NCBI GenBank assembly: GCA_002435715.1
Contig: DISD01000075.1
Coordinates: forward strand, 396 to 36,055
Origin: Rhodospirillaceae bacterium UBA6219
Lineage (GTDB): Bacteria > Pseudomonadota > Alphaproteobacteria > Rhodospirillales > Magnetospirillaceae
Direction: 5' to 3'
DNA length: 35,660 bases
Shown: positions 24,256 to 32,481 of the stretch, piece after piece
Layout of the letters: each line of letters starts with the position of its first letter
How positions within the stretch are numbered: position 1 is the stretch's first letter
Made by a program: the position numbers and the translations under genes
The notes under the pieces: model-generated
Database searches by the model: none
Told to the model about the DNA's origin: nothing
Seen by the model: only the letters and a program-made list of their open reading frames with translations

Positions 24256-26703
24256 CTAAAATTCCGCCCAGTCTTCATCCTTTGCAGCGGTCGGAGTCGG
24301 AGCCGGAGCCGCGTTTTCCGACTTTGCATGCAGCTTGGACAAATGCGAGCGCTGTTGCGGTGCCGGCTTGGCCTTGACCGACAATTTCAGGGCCGCCGGC
24401 TTGGCCAGCGGTTTGGAGGCCGGCTTGGGTTGCGGACGCGAGGGTGCGGACACTTCGGCCACAGCCGCGTCACCAGTGTGGAAGAAGCCCATCAAGCGAT
24501 TGAGTTCGCGCGACTGGTCTTCCAGGGCGTGCGCGGCGGCAGCGGATTCTTCCACCAGCGCGGCATTCTGCTGGGTCATTTCGTCCATCTGGCTGACGGC
24601 GGAGTTGACTTGGTCGATGCCACTGGCCTGTTCGGACGAGGCGGCAGCGATTTCAGCGACGATATCGGCCACACGCTTGACGCTGCCCAGGATGTCTTCC
24701 AGGGTTTTGCCGGCCCCCTTGACCAGTTCGGCACCCGAACGGACCTGGGTCGAGCTTTCGGCGATCAAGCCCTTGATTTCCTTCGACGCCTGGGCCGAAC
24801 GTTGAGCCAGGTTGCGCACTTCTTGGGCAACCACGGCAAAGCCCTTGCCGGCGTCACCGGCGCGCGCCGCTTCCACCGCCGCATTCAACGCCAACAGGTT
24901 GGTCTGGAAGGCGATTTCGTCGATCATGCCGACGATGTCTTCGATCTTCTGCGAGCTGCTTTCGATACGGCCCATGGCCCCGATGGCGTCGGACACCACC
25001 TGACCACCACCCGCAGCCACTTCACGGGCTCCGGCGGCCAATTGATTGGCTTGCTGGGCGTTGGCGGCATTCTGGCGCACGGTTGCCGCCAGTTCTTCCA
25101 TCGAGGCGGCGGTTTCTTCCAGGGCGCTGGCCTGTTGTTCCGAACGCTCCGACAGATCCTGGCTGCCTGCGGCCACTTCGGACGCGGCCGAACCGATTTG
25201 GCCGGCGGCCGAGTTGATGTTGGTGACGATCTCGAACAATTTGTCGGCGGTCTGGTTGACGTCAGACTTCAATTGGCCGAACACGCCGGCGTAATTGTTG
25301 GTGATACGCTGGGTCAGGTCGCCGCGTGCCACCGAGGACAGCACGCTGGCAACGTCGTTCAGGGCGATTCCGGTCAGCTTGACCAGGTTGTTGACGCCTT
25401 CACACAGATTGAGCAGGAAGCCATCCTTGCCGGTCAGGTCGATACGGCGATCCAGGTCACCTTCGGATGCGGCCTTGGCCACTTCAGCCACCTCGGCGAC
25501 GATGGCGGCTTCCCGAGCCCGCTGGGCGGCTTCGGCCTGACGCTCAGCTTCTTCGCGGGCGCGCTGTTCTTCTTCCATACGTTGCTTGTCGACGGCGTTC
25601 TGCTTGAACACCTGGACGGCCTGCGCCATCTCGCCGATTTCGTCGGTACGATCCAAAGCCGGCACCGTTACGTCCAGCTTACCACCGGCCAGTTCCCCCA
25701 TGGACAGGGTCATGGCGTTGATCGGGCTGATGATGGACCGTGCGATCAACCAAGCGAACAACAGGCCCAGGCCGATGGCGATCAACGACGCCACCGTGCC
25801 GACCAGCTTCTGAGTGGTAACGGTAGACACGGTCTGCTTTTCCAACTCGGCCATATAGGCCGATTGCGACGCCTTGGTCTTGGCCGCCAGTTCGGCGAAC
25901 TCGGTGGCCAGGGCGGCGTTTTCCTTGTTGATCAAATTGTCGACCTGCATCGTGTACTGGGCCATTTCCAGGAACAGCCGGTCGTAATTGGGCAGGTTGT
26001 CGCGTATGAATTCGATGGACTTGCGGTGTTCCAAGTCACGTTCGTTGTCGGACAAGGTTTTGATGAACTTGGTGGCGACGGCGTACTGTTCCTTGTAGGT
26101 GTCGATCACCGCCTGAGTGGGGTTGTCAACGAAGCGCAGCGCTTGGATGCGCATCAGCAACATCTGTTCCTGGGCCTTTCCGGCCGTGCCGGCAGTTTCC
26201 ATGTCGTGCGCCGCCAGGGTCGTATCCAGCAGACCGGACAAGGTCTTGGTCAATTCGTTGGCGATGGGAACCAGACGGGCGGAATACACCTCGTCACGAC
26301 GGTTCTTTTGTTCGACCGCGCGGTTCATGTTGTTGATGTATTGCTCGAACAACTGGAGCATACGTTCCAAGTCGGTCTTGCGCTCGGCGCTGACGGTCAC
26401 CGCGATGGCATCCTTCAGGTTCTTGCGCAGGCTAGGTTCCAATTCATGGAGGCGGTCCAGCGCCTTCTTGTCGCCCTTTTCGGCGTACATGAAGGCGTTT
26501 CGGCGCATACCCACCACTTCGCGTTCAATCTGAGAGACGCGCAAAGTCGCTCCGGACACGAAAGCCAGATCGTTGGTACCCTTTTCGGCCGAAGAAAAAC
26601 CGAAGAAGCTGACGCCGGCCACGGCGGCCAGGAACAGCAAAATCAGTAAGAAGCCGCCGTAGATGCGGCCTTTGACGGTCAGGCCGGAAGACTTGGTCGA
26701 CAT
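24256..26703 (-). CDS. methyl-accepting chemotaxis protein with C-terminal tether pentapeptide
   Basis: An 815-aa chemoreceptor encoded inside the che operon between cheW and cheR. TM1 is about 13-35 and TM2 about 300-325. The large periplasmic helical sensor includes REVVGMRRNAFMYAEKGD, similar to HBM-type or related helical sensors. HAMP-like modules follow, the first after TM2 and a second around ASEGDLDRRIDLTGKDGF to ARGDLTQRITN, with a charged coiled coil between. The signalling domain tip reads EIAFQTNLLALNAAVEAARAGDAGKG. A Pro/Ala/Lys linker of about 70 residues leads to the terminal AAKDEDWAEF. DWAEF fits the CheR/CheB-tethering pentapeptide pattern (NWETF in E. coli: W-x-x-F). It is probably the main receptor of this cluster. 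Confidence 0.95.
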   Translation of the reverse strand: MSTKSSGLTVKGRIYGGFLLILLFLAAVAGVSFFGFSSAEKGTNDLAFVSGATLRVSQIEREVVGMRRNAFMYAEKGDKKALDRLHELEPSLRKNLKDAIAVTVSAERKTDLERMLQLFEQYINNMNRAVEQKNRRDEVYSARLVPIANELTKTLSGLLDTTLAAHDMETAGTAGKAQEQMLLMRIQALRFVDNPTQAVIDTYKEQYAVATKFIKTLSDNERDLEHRKSIEFIRDNLPNYDRLFLEMAQYTMQVDNLINKENAALATEFAELAAKTKASQSAYMAELEKQTVSTVTTQKLVGTVASLIAIGLGLLFAWLIARSIISPINAMTLSMGELAGGKLDVTVPALDRTDEIGEMAQAVQVFKQNAVDKQRMEEEQRAREEAERQAEAAQRAREAAIVAEVAEVAKAASEGDLDRRIDLTGKDGFLLNLCEGVNNLVKLTGIALNDVASVLSSVARGDLTQRITNNYAGVFGQLKSDVNQTADKLFEIVTNINSAAGQIGSAASEVAAGSQDLSERSEQQASALEETAASMEELAATVRQNAANAQQANQLAAGAREVAAGGGQVVSDAIGAMGRIESSSQKIEDIVGMIDEIAFQTNLLALNAAVEAARAGDAGKGFAVVAQEVRNLAQRSAQASKEIKGLIAESSTQVRSGAELVKGAGKTLEDILGSVKRVADIVAEIAAASSEQASGIDQVNSAVSQMDEMTQQNAALVEESAAAAHALEDQSRELNRLMGFFHTGDAAVAEVSAPSRPQPKPASKPLAKPAALKLSVKAKPAPQQRSHLSKLHAKSENAAPAPTPTAAKDEDWAEF

Positions 26704-26722
26704 GATGAAATCCCCCTAAAGA

Positions 26723-27211
26723 TCACGCGGCGGCGGTTGCGTCGGCGATGAGTTCGCTGTCGAAAAGCTGGTGCAGGTCAAGCAGGGCGACCATGCGCCC
26801 GTCGACGGTGACCAAACCGGTCAGGAACCCTGAATGAACATGGTGGTCCAACTCCGGCACCGGCTGGATGTCGGCAGTGGTAATGGTGATGATGTCGGCG
26901 ACGGCGTCCACCAGGATGCCGATGACACGGTCGTGGACCGAAACGACGATGATGACGTGGCGGGCGGAAGCCTGGGTCTGGCCCCCGGAAAAGCGAGCGC
27001 GCAGGTCGAAAATGGGAACGATGGCGCCCCGCAAATTGATCACCCCGCGCATGTATTCCGGGGTGTTGGGCAATTCGGTGGTCGGGGCCCAGCCCTTGAT
27101 CTCGCGAATCGCCATGATGTCGACGCCATATTCTTCGTCCCCGATGGTGAACGATATGAATTGGCGGCTACTGCCGGTCTGGGTTTCGGCAGGGGGGGCG
27201 GCGTTCTGCAT
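26723..27211 (-). CDS. cheW: chemotaxis coupling protein CheW
   Basis: CheW links chemoreceptors to CheA in the signalling array. The 162-aa protein is a single CheW domain after a short polar N-terminal extension. Family blocks are FISFTIGDEEYGVDIMAIREI, LPNTPEYMRGVINLRGAIVPIFDLR and the central ILVDAVADIITI, ending GRMVALLDLHQLF. GGGATGG precedes the ATG. It follows cheA on the minus strand by 74 nt and precedes the chemoreceptor by 19 nt, so all are probably co-transcribed. Confidence 0.97.
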   Translation of the reverse strand: MQNAAPPAETQTGSSRQFISFTIGDEEYGVDIMAIREIKGWAPTTELPNTPEYMRGVINLRGAIVPIFDLRARFSGGQTQASARHVIIVVSVHDRVIGILVDAVADIITITTADIQPVPELDHHVHSGFLTGLVTVDGRMVALLDLHQLFDSELIADATAAA

Positions 27212-27285
27212 GATCCATCCCTTGAAGTTACGCGGTCAAAGTTAAAACGGTTCGGATCGAGAGCAAAGCCCCCGAGAGAAAGTGC

Positions 27286-29421
27286 TTATTGGGCGGCGGT
27301 GGCCAAAGCCCCCATTTGACGAAGAGCGCTGACATCCAAAATCAGCGCCACCCGTCCATCACCCAGGATGGTGGCAGCCGAAATGCCGTGAATCGGTCGG
27401 AAATTGGAATCCAACGACTTGATGACCACCTGCTGTTGGCCCAGCAATTCGTCCACCAACAAACCAACGCGCTCGCCACCTTCGGTCTCGACGATCACCA
27501 CCAGCCCCTTGGTGGGATCGGTGATGGCACCGGGGATGCCGAAAATGGCGTGCAGCGCCATCAGGTTGATGTATTCGCCGCGAATGGTCAGCACGTTGCC
27601 CACATCCACCAGGGATCGGGCTTGCTGGGGCGTCGGGCGAAGGGATTCGACGATGTTGGTCAGTGGCAGGACGTAGCGTTGTCCGCCCACTTGGATCAGC
27701 ATTCCGTCCATCACCGCCAGGGTCAGCGGCAGCGACAAGATGAAGCGGGATCCGGCGCCCGGAGTGGATTGCACCACCACGCGGCCGCCGACGTCCTGGA
27801 TGTTCTTGCGTACCACATCCATGCCGACCCCACGCCCCGATACGTCGGACACTTCCGAGGCGGTGGAGAATCCCGGCGCGAAGATCAGCATGTCGACCTG
27901 TTCATCGGTCAATTGCTGACCGGGCTCGACCAAGCCTTTTTCCATGGCCTTGGCCAGGACGCGTTCGCGGTTGATGCCCCGGCCGTCGTCTTCAATCTCG
28001 ATGAAGATGCGTCCCGAACGGTGTTCGGCGGCCAGATGGATGGTGCCTTCGGCCGGCTTGCCGACCGCCACGCGTTCTTCCGGGGTCTCGATCCCGTGAT
28101 CCAGGGCGTTGCGGATCAAGTGGGTCAGCGGATCGGACAATTGTTCGATCACCGTCTTGTCCACTTCGGTGTTCTCGCCGCTCATCACCAAACGGGCCTG
28201 CTTGTTCAGTTTGCTGGACAAGTCGCGGACCAGACGCGGGGCCTTCGAGAACAGGGCCTTGACCGGTTGTGCCCGGATCGCCATGACGCTTTCTTGCAGT
28301 TCCCGGGTGTGGTGCGACAGTTCCTGCAGGCCTTGGATCAGTTCGGGATGGGATTCCACCGTGAAGCCGCTGGCTTGCTGGCCCAGCATGGCTTGGGTGA
28401 TCACCAATTCCCCCACCATGTTGACCAAGCGGTCGATCTTGTCCAAATCGACGCGGATCGAGGCGGTGTGGACGGCACCGCCTTGGGTGGCCGTTGGTGT
28501 GGGCGCTGCTGTCGCGGCCTTGGGCGGCGCGGCTGCCGGAATGGCCGGCGTGGCAACGGCGTTGTTGCCCGGGGCATCGCCGAACAGGCCCCAGCCATCA
28601 CCCTCTTCGTCCTTGGCTGCGTTGGCGGAGGGCGGGGGAGCGAACAGCCCCCAACCTTCGCCTTCTTCGTCCCCTGGCAACGAATCCAGTTCCTCGATTT
28701 CGACCTGGGCGGTCTCGCCGGAAACGAATTCGAAGACCTCGTCGACAGCGCTGCGATCCTTGTCGGTGGTCAGTGTGCAGGTCCACGACAAATACGAGCG
28801 CAAAGCGTCCATCTCGGTCAAGGCCGGCAACGCCGTGATGTCGGCTACGACTTCCAATTCTCCCAGTCCCGCCAACTCACGGAACATCATCAACGGATCA
28901 TTGCCGGTGCGCAGCATGTCCGGTCCCGGAAGAAACCGGATGCGGTAGGTGGTAAAGGATGGAGCCTTGGGGGCAGGAGTGGATGGGGCCGCTTGAGCCG
29001 CCGCAGGGGCGACCGGCGGTTTGGCTCCGGTCAAGGCGGACAGTTGGGCCAAAATGTCGGCGCCGTGATCCGCTGGCAGGGAGCTTTCGGCCTGCGACGC
29101 ACGGACGAAATCACCCAAAATGTCGTTGCCGCGGACCATCAGGTCGGCCACGTGCGGGGTCAATTCCGCCCGACCGGACCGCAAATGGTCCAGCGCGGTT
29201 TCAAAAACGTGGGCGAAATGGACCAGATCGTCGAAGGCGAAGGCACCCGCGCCGCCCTTGATGGAATGGACGCAACGGAAGACCGCGTTCAGGTCTTCGT
29301 CGTTGCCTTGTCCATCCTGCAGCCGAGCAATGGTTTCCTCGGCCGTGGCCAACAGTTCGGCGCATTCCTCGAAATAGGTCGCCTTGAACTGCGACAGGTC
29401 ATAGCCTTGGTCGTCGGTCAT
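27286..29421 (-). CDS. cheA: chemotaxis histidine kinase CheA
   Basis: CheA autophosphorylates in response to receptor signals and passes phosphate to CheY and CheB. The 711-aa protein has a P1 Hpt domain (phospho-His52 in CVHSIKGGAGAF), a P2-like region (about 153-243), P3 dimerisation (from about 325, IDRLVNMVGELVITQAML), the P4 ATPase with N box LTHLIRNALDHGIETPEER and G boxes EIEDDGRGINRER and VSGRGVGMDVV, and a C-terminal CheW-like P5 domain. The linker after P2 holds two near-identical decapeptides, DEEG(E/D)GWGLF, at 249-258 and 269-278. They resemble the receptor tether motif W-x-x-F. GGAGAG precedes the ATG. It follows cheY by 34 nt. Confidence 0.97.
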   Translation of the reverse strand: MTDDQGYDLSQFKATYFEECAELLATAEETIARLQDGQGNDEDLNAVFRCVHSIKGGAGAFAFDDLVHFAHVFETALDHLRSGRAELTPHVADLMVRGNDILGDFVRASQAESSLPADHGADILAQLSALTGAKPPVAPAAAQAAPSTPAPKAPSFTTYRIRFLPGPDMLRTGNDPLMMFRELAGLGELEVVADITALPALTEMDALRSYLSWTCTLTTDKDRSAVDEVFEFVSGETAQVEIEELDSLPGDEEGEGWGLFAPPPSANAAKDEEGDGWGLFGDAPGNNAVATPAIPAAAPPKAATAAPTPTATQGGAVHTASIRVDLDKIDRLVNMVGELVITQAMLGQQASGFTVESHPELIQGLQELSHHTRELQESVMAIRAQPVKALFSKAPRLVRDLSSKLNKQARLVMSGENTEVDKTVIEQLSDPLTHLIRNALDHGIETPEERVAVGKPAEGTIHLAAEHRSGRIFIEIEDDGRGINRERVLAKAMEKGLVEPGQQLTDEQVDMLIFAPGFSTASEVSDVSGRGVGMDVVRKNIQDVGGRVVVQSTPGAGSRFILSLPLTLAVMDGMLIQVGGQRYVLPLTNIVESLRPTPQQARSLVDVGNVLTIRGEYINLMALHAIFGIPGAITDPTKGLVVIVETEGGERVGLLVDELLGQQQVVIKSLDSNFRPIHGISAATILGDGRVALILDVSALRQMGALATAAQ
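28588..28677 (-). repeat. tandem DEEGxGWGLF motif in the CheA linker
   Basis: Two copies of a ten-residue acidic-aromatic motif, DEEGEGWGLF and DEEGDGWGLF, start 20 residues apart in the disordered-looking linker between the P2-like and P3 domains of CheA. They are conserved in residues while the sequence between them is low-complexity (PPPSANAA), suggesting selection for two short binding peptides. Confidence 0.7.
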
Positions 29422-29455
29422 CGCACGTTCTCTCCGTCACACGGCCCAACCAGGG

Positions 29456-29821
29456 TTAAGGGCACACCTTGGCGACGATCTGCAGCAGCTTGTCGGGGCT
29501 GAACGGCTTGACGATCCAGCCCGTGGCACCGGCGGCGCGACCTTCGTCCTTTTTGCTTTGGTCGCTTTCGGTGGTCAGGATCAAAACCGGGGTGCCCGCA
29601 TGGCTGGGAAGGCCACGAACCTTGCGAACCAAGGTGATGCCATCCATTTCGGGCATGTTCACGTCGGTGATGATGACGTCGACCTTTTGACCCTGCAGCA
29701 CTTTCAACGCTGCGACGCCGTGCTCGGCTTCCAGGACCGTGTATCCGGCCCCGCGCAGGGTGAAGGAAACCATGTCACGCATGGTCTTGGAATCATCGAC
29801 GGCCAGAACGCATTTAGCCAT
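29456..29821 (-). CDS. cheY: chemotaxis response regulator CheY
   Basis: A single-domain receiver that carries the signal from CheA to the flagellar motor or acts as a phosphate sink. The 121-aa product has all conserved residues: Asp9 and Asp10 (VDDSKTMR), phospho-acceptor Asp53 (ITDVNMPEMDG), Thr83/Thr84 (ILTTES) and Lys105 (WIVKPF). It lies between the STAS gene and cheA on the minus strand. Whether it is the motor-binding CheY or a sink cannot be told from sequence, as no flagellar genes are in the window. Confidence 0.96.
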   Translation of the reverse strand: MAKCVLAVDDSKTMRDMVSFTLRGAGYTVLEAEHGVAALKVLQGQKVDVIITDVNMPEMDGITLVRKVRGLPSHAGTPVLILTTESDQSKKDEGRAAGATGWIVKPFSPDKLLQIVAKVCP

Positions 29822-29835
29822 AAGGGTTCCCCGGG

Positions 29836-30144
29836 TCAGCTATCAAGAAGATGGGTAAGCTCGGCGGACAGACCAAGGGTCCGAAATGCCGAAAGGGTGG
29901 TGTCGCTGATATTGTCTGCAACCAAATTGCGGGCCGCAACACGCAGGGCGGTGGCGCCTGCCAGAAAGACCTGAATACCTGCTGTTGAAACTCGTTCTAA
30001 ATTGGCAAGGTTAAGCACAACATCCAGTGAGGTGTCTCGAGCTGCGGCATCGATCAGCAAGTCGCGAAGCTCCGCCGCGGCAGGCAAATCAAGCACAGCC
30101 GGAAGTTCAATCACCAATCTTCCATTTCGCTCGTGAATTTCCAT
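29836..30144 (-). CDS. STAS-domain protein at the head of the che operon
   Basis: A small STAS (anti-sigma-factor-antagonist-like) protein of 102 aa from the start at 30144 (MEIHERNGRLVIELP). Longer in-frame starts exist at 30231 and 30243 but would overlap the divergent promoter region, and their extra residues look non-homologous. The family pattern is clear: VIELPAVLDLPAAAELRDLL, the beta strand VVLNLANLERV, and STAGIQVFLAGATAL, where the Ser/Thr before AG corresponds to the phosphorylatable site of SpoIIAA-type proteins. No strong ribosome-binding site is visible. STAS genes stand before cheY-cheA in several alphaproteobacterial che operons, where they are thought to interact with CheA or CheY-phosphate turnover. 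The role here is inferred from that context. Confidence 0.88.
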   Translation of the reverse strand: MEIHERNGRLVIELPAVLDLPAAAELRDLLIDAAARDTSLDVVLNLANLERVSTAGIQVFLAGATALRVAARNLVADNISDTTLSAFRTLGLSAELTHLLDS

Positions 30145-30265
30145 ATGGATGGGGCCGTGTTTTCCCTGTGGACCGATGCGGGATAATACGGCAAATTTCC
30201 GGCTTGGGAATAGGGCTAAAGAACGATTCATGCCAACTGTCACAACACATGCCGGGCCTTGGAAT

Positions 30266-30643
30266 ATGACCGTTCTGGCGTATGCACAGGACGATCCGGA
30301 AAATCCTTTGGCTTCACTGTCCAGCGCCGATGTCTCGCAACTGCCTTATGGCGCTGCGGAATTGGATAAGAGTGGTGTTGTCGTCAACTACATCGACACC
30401 GAACCTGGGGGCGGCGCAACGCCTTCGGGCAGCCGCCTGGGCCAGAACTTCTTCACGCAAGTGGCGCCGTGGGCCGGCCGGGGCGAGGTCTTGCGGTATT
30501 TTCAAAGCGGTTTGGTGGAAGGCAACATGAATGTTGTCTTCGATTGCGCCGTCGCCGGGCTGGCGTACAAGGTGCGCATCCATTTGAAGACCAGCCCCAT
30601 TTTGGGGACTTTCTGGGTCTTCGTCAAAAAACTGACCCGGTAG
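30266..30643 (+). CDS. photoactive yellow protein homologue lacking the chromophore cysteine
   Basis: A PAS-fold protein that, from the start at 30266 (MTVLAYAQDDPENPLASL), has 125 residues, the same length as Halorhodospira halophila PYP. From memory it aligns without gaps through residue 96: LPYGAAELD with LAFGAIQLD, LGQNFFTQVAP with IGKNFFKDVAP, and FWVFVKKL with YWVFVKRV. Tyr42 and Glu46, which hydrogen-bond the p-coumaric-acid phenolate in PYP, are conserved. Thr50 is Gly, Arg52 is Thr, and Cys69, the chromophore attachment site, is Trp. The only cysteine is Cys94. So it is PYP-like but should not bind p-coumarate by the usual thioester. An earlier ATG (30230) is possible; both lack a strong ribosome-binding site. 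It is divergent from the che operon (STAS gene) and convergent with ppk2. It may be a sensor or binding partner for the chemotaxis system; that is inference. Confidence 0.9.
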   Translation: MTVLAYAQDDPENPLASLSSADVSQLPYGAAELDKSGVVVNYIDTEPGGGATPSGSRLGQNFFTQVAPWAGRGEVLRYFQSGLVEGNMNVVFDCAVAGLAYKVRIHLKTSPILGTFWVFVKKLTR

Positions 30644-30655
30644 AAGCCGGGTCAG
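30626..30655 (-). terminator. intrinsic terminator of ppk2, overlapping the PYP-like stop codon
   Basis: A perfect 9-bp inverted repeat CTGACCCGG (30632-30640) and CCGGGTCAG (30647-30655) encloses a 6-nt loop. On the minus strand it is followed by six T (30626-30631), a textbook intrinsic terminator 16 nt after the ppk2 stop. The + strand PYP-like gene ends in it: its last three codons form one arm and its TAG is in the loop. It may end transcription in both directions. Confidence 0.88.
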
Positions 30656-30671
30656 CCTTTCAGACGTCTCG

Positions 30672-31640
30672 CTATTTGCGCGATTCCGGGTGCAGGCTGT
30701 TGCCCAGGATGTGTTCGCCCTTGTGCACCAGATGCGATGCCTTGCCGACGATCAACGGATCGGGGGAATGAGCGATGGAACTGTCCTTGCCCGGATAATC
30801 CAGTGAAGACAGGAAGTGCAGCATGCAATTCAGCCGTGCTCGCTTCTTGTCGTCGGACTTGACGATGGTCCATGGCGCGTCGGCGGTGTCGGTGTAAAAG
30901 AACATCGCCTCTTTCGCTTCGGTATAGTCATTCCACTTGTCCAGCGAGGCGACGTCGATGGGCGACAGTTTCCATTGCTTCAGAGGGTCGTTGCGCCGCG
31001 AATCGAAGCGGCGTCGTTGTTCTTGTTGGGTGACCGAGAACCAGAACTTGTAAAGCTGGACCCCCGAACGCACCATCATCCGCTCCAGTTCCGGGGTCTG
31101 GCGCATGAATTCCAAATATTCGCCGGGCGAACAAAATCCCATGACCCGCTCGACTCCGGCGCGGTTGTACCAAGAGCGGTCGAAGAAGACCATTTCACCC
31201 GCAGTCGGCAAGTGCTGGACATAACGTTGGAAGAACCATTGTCCACGTTCGATCTCGCTGGGTTTTTCCAGAGCGACGATGCGGGCGCCACGGGGATTGA
31301 GGTGTTCCATGAAACGCTTGATGGTGCCGCCCTTTCCGGCGGCGTCCCGACCTTCGAACAACAGCACGAATTTCTGGCCGGTTTCACGCGCCCACAATTG
31401 CACCTTCAGCAGTTCGGTCTGCAATAACGCCTTTTTGCGCTCGTATTCCTCGCGACGCATCTTGGTCTTGTAGGGGTACTCGCCGCTTTCGAAGGAATGT
31501 CGCACCGCTTCCGGATCGTGACGGATGGCGGTCAGCTTTTGACGAGCGGTCTGGCTGCTGCTTTTGGACGTCGGAGCGGGCGGTTCCACCGACGCTTTCT
31601 CAGTGTCAGCCGGTGGCATCGTCTTGGAATCGTCAGGCAT
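30672..31640 (-). CDS. ppk2: polyphosphate kinase 2 family protein
   Basis: PPK2 enzymes move phosphate between polyphosphate and nucleotides (usually GDP/ADP to GTP/ATP), linking phosphate stores to energy supply. The 322-aa protein has a polar, disordered-looking N-terminal extension (about 1-50), then the conserved core. The Walker A motif is GRDAAGKGG (97-105), the Walker B-like VFFDRSWYNRAGVERVMG covers 151-168, and FWFSVTQQEQRRRF and ARLNCMLHFLS follow. Length and motifs fit the single-domain nucleoside-diphosphate class. GGGGAAAAC precedes the ATG. It is transcribed away from trmH and toward the PYP-like gene, with its own terminator. Confidence 0.95.
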   Translation of the reverse strand: MPDDSKTMPPADTEKASVEPPAPTSKSSSQTARQKLTAIRHDPEAVRHSFESGEYPYKTKMRREEYERKKALLQTELLKVQLWARETGQKFVLLFEGRDAAGKGGTIKRFMEHLNPRGARIVALEKPSEIERGQWFFQRYVQHLPTAGEMVFFDRSWYNRAGVERVMGFCSPGEYLEFMRQTPELERMMVRSGVQLYKFWFSVTQQEQRRRFDSRRNDPLKQWKLSPIDVASLDKWNDYTEAKEAMFFYTDTADAPWTIVKSDDKKRARLNCMLHFLSSLDYPGKDSSIAHSPDPLIVGKASHLVHKGEHILGNSLHPESRK

Positions 31641-31710
31641 GTTTTCCCCGTTGTCATGGTTCTGTCAACCAATGAGCGTAAGTCTTTCCCGGACGGTGGA
31701 CAATGACTGT

Positions 31711-32457
31711 TTAAGCGCGCTTGCGGGCCAGCAGATGCACCAAGATGGCGGTGGTCGCCGCCACGTTCAGCGATTGCACCCAACCACTGCCGGGAATGGT
31801 CACGATGTCGTCGCAACAGGCCAGCGTCGGGGCGGGGAGTCCTTGTTCTTCATTGCCAAGAACAAGCGCTAATGGTTTGTCTTGGTTCGAGAAAATATCA
31901 TCCATGGGGCGGTGGGAACCCAGGGCTGTGGCGATGACTTGATAATGTGGTTTAAGCCGTTCCAGGGCTTTGGGCAGATTGTTCGCCACCATGACGTCCA
32001 CATATTCCAAGCCGCCTTCGGACACCCGAAAGGCGGCGTCTGATGGCAAAGCCTGCTCGGGGTGGTCCGACAGAATCAGTTTGGACAGGCCGAAAAATGC
32101 CATGGTACGGGCGATGGCTCCCAGATTGTGCGGATTGCCGATGCCGTCCAGCACGACGAGGGGTTCGCCGGCCTTGGCCCAGTTGAAGCTTTTCACCGCT
32201 TCGAAGGCGAGCGGAGAACGTGGTTGGGCGACGACGACGATTCCCCCATGCAGGGGAGTACCGGCAACTTTGGTCAGTTCCTCGACCGGAACTTGCCGAT
32301 ATGGTTTGCGGCGTTCCGCCATGCTCTTGCACCAAGGCGCCGCCTCGGCTTTCATGCGTTCGTCGAAGAACAGGCGTTCGGCGCTTTCCGGACGGCACTT
32401 GAACAGCGCCGACACGGCGGCAAGGCCGGCGATGCGCGACAATTTCGGTTGAGCCAT
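31711..32457 (-). CDS. TrmH-family (SpoU) RNA 2'-O-ribose methyltransferase
   Basis: A SPOUT-class methyltransferase modifying tRNA or rRNA ribose 2'-OH with S-adenosylmethionine. I chose the start at 32457 (MAQPKLSRIAGLAAVSALF), giving 248 aa. The frame remains open far upstream, but that part is antisense to rluE. The N-terminal substrate-binding domain (about 7-85) is followed by the catalytic domain with motif 1 LDGIGNPHNLGAIARTMAFFG, motif 2 LALVLGNEEQGLP and motif 3 VTIPGSGWVQSLNVAATTAILVH, which form the SAM knot. The exact RNA target is not clear from sequence. Only 24 nt separate its start from the divergent rluE start, so promoters must lie within the opposite gene or overlap. Confidence 0.92.
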   Translation of the reverse strand: MAQPKLSRIAGLAAVSALFKCRPESAERLFFDERMKAEAAPWCKSMAERRKPYRQVPVEELTKVAGTPLHGGIVVVAQPRSPLAFEAVKSFNWAKAGEPLVVLDGIGNPHNLGAIARTMAFFGLSKLILSDHPEQALPSDAAFRVSEGGLEYVDVMVANNLPKALERLKPHYQVIATALGSHRPMDDIFSNQDKPLALVLGNEEQGLPAPTLACCDDIVTIPGSGWVQSLNVAATTAILVHLLARKRA

Positions 32458-32481
32458 GGGCGGGTTGGTCCGAAGGCGTTG

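Noticed and set aside
24163..26649. Open frame of 828 codons on the + strand opposite the chemoreceptor
   Set aside because: It is antisense to a clear chemoreceptor, low in complexity and has no ribosome-binding site or family resemblance.
27289..29502. Open frame of 737 codons on the + strand opposite cheA
   Set aside because: Same mirror-frame composition; cheA on the other strand has all its kinase motifs.
32062..32481. N-terminal extension of the rluE frame by about 140 codons
   Set aside because: This part is antisense to the TrmH-type methyltransferase, and RluE homologues begin near the chosen start.
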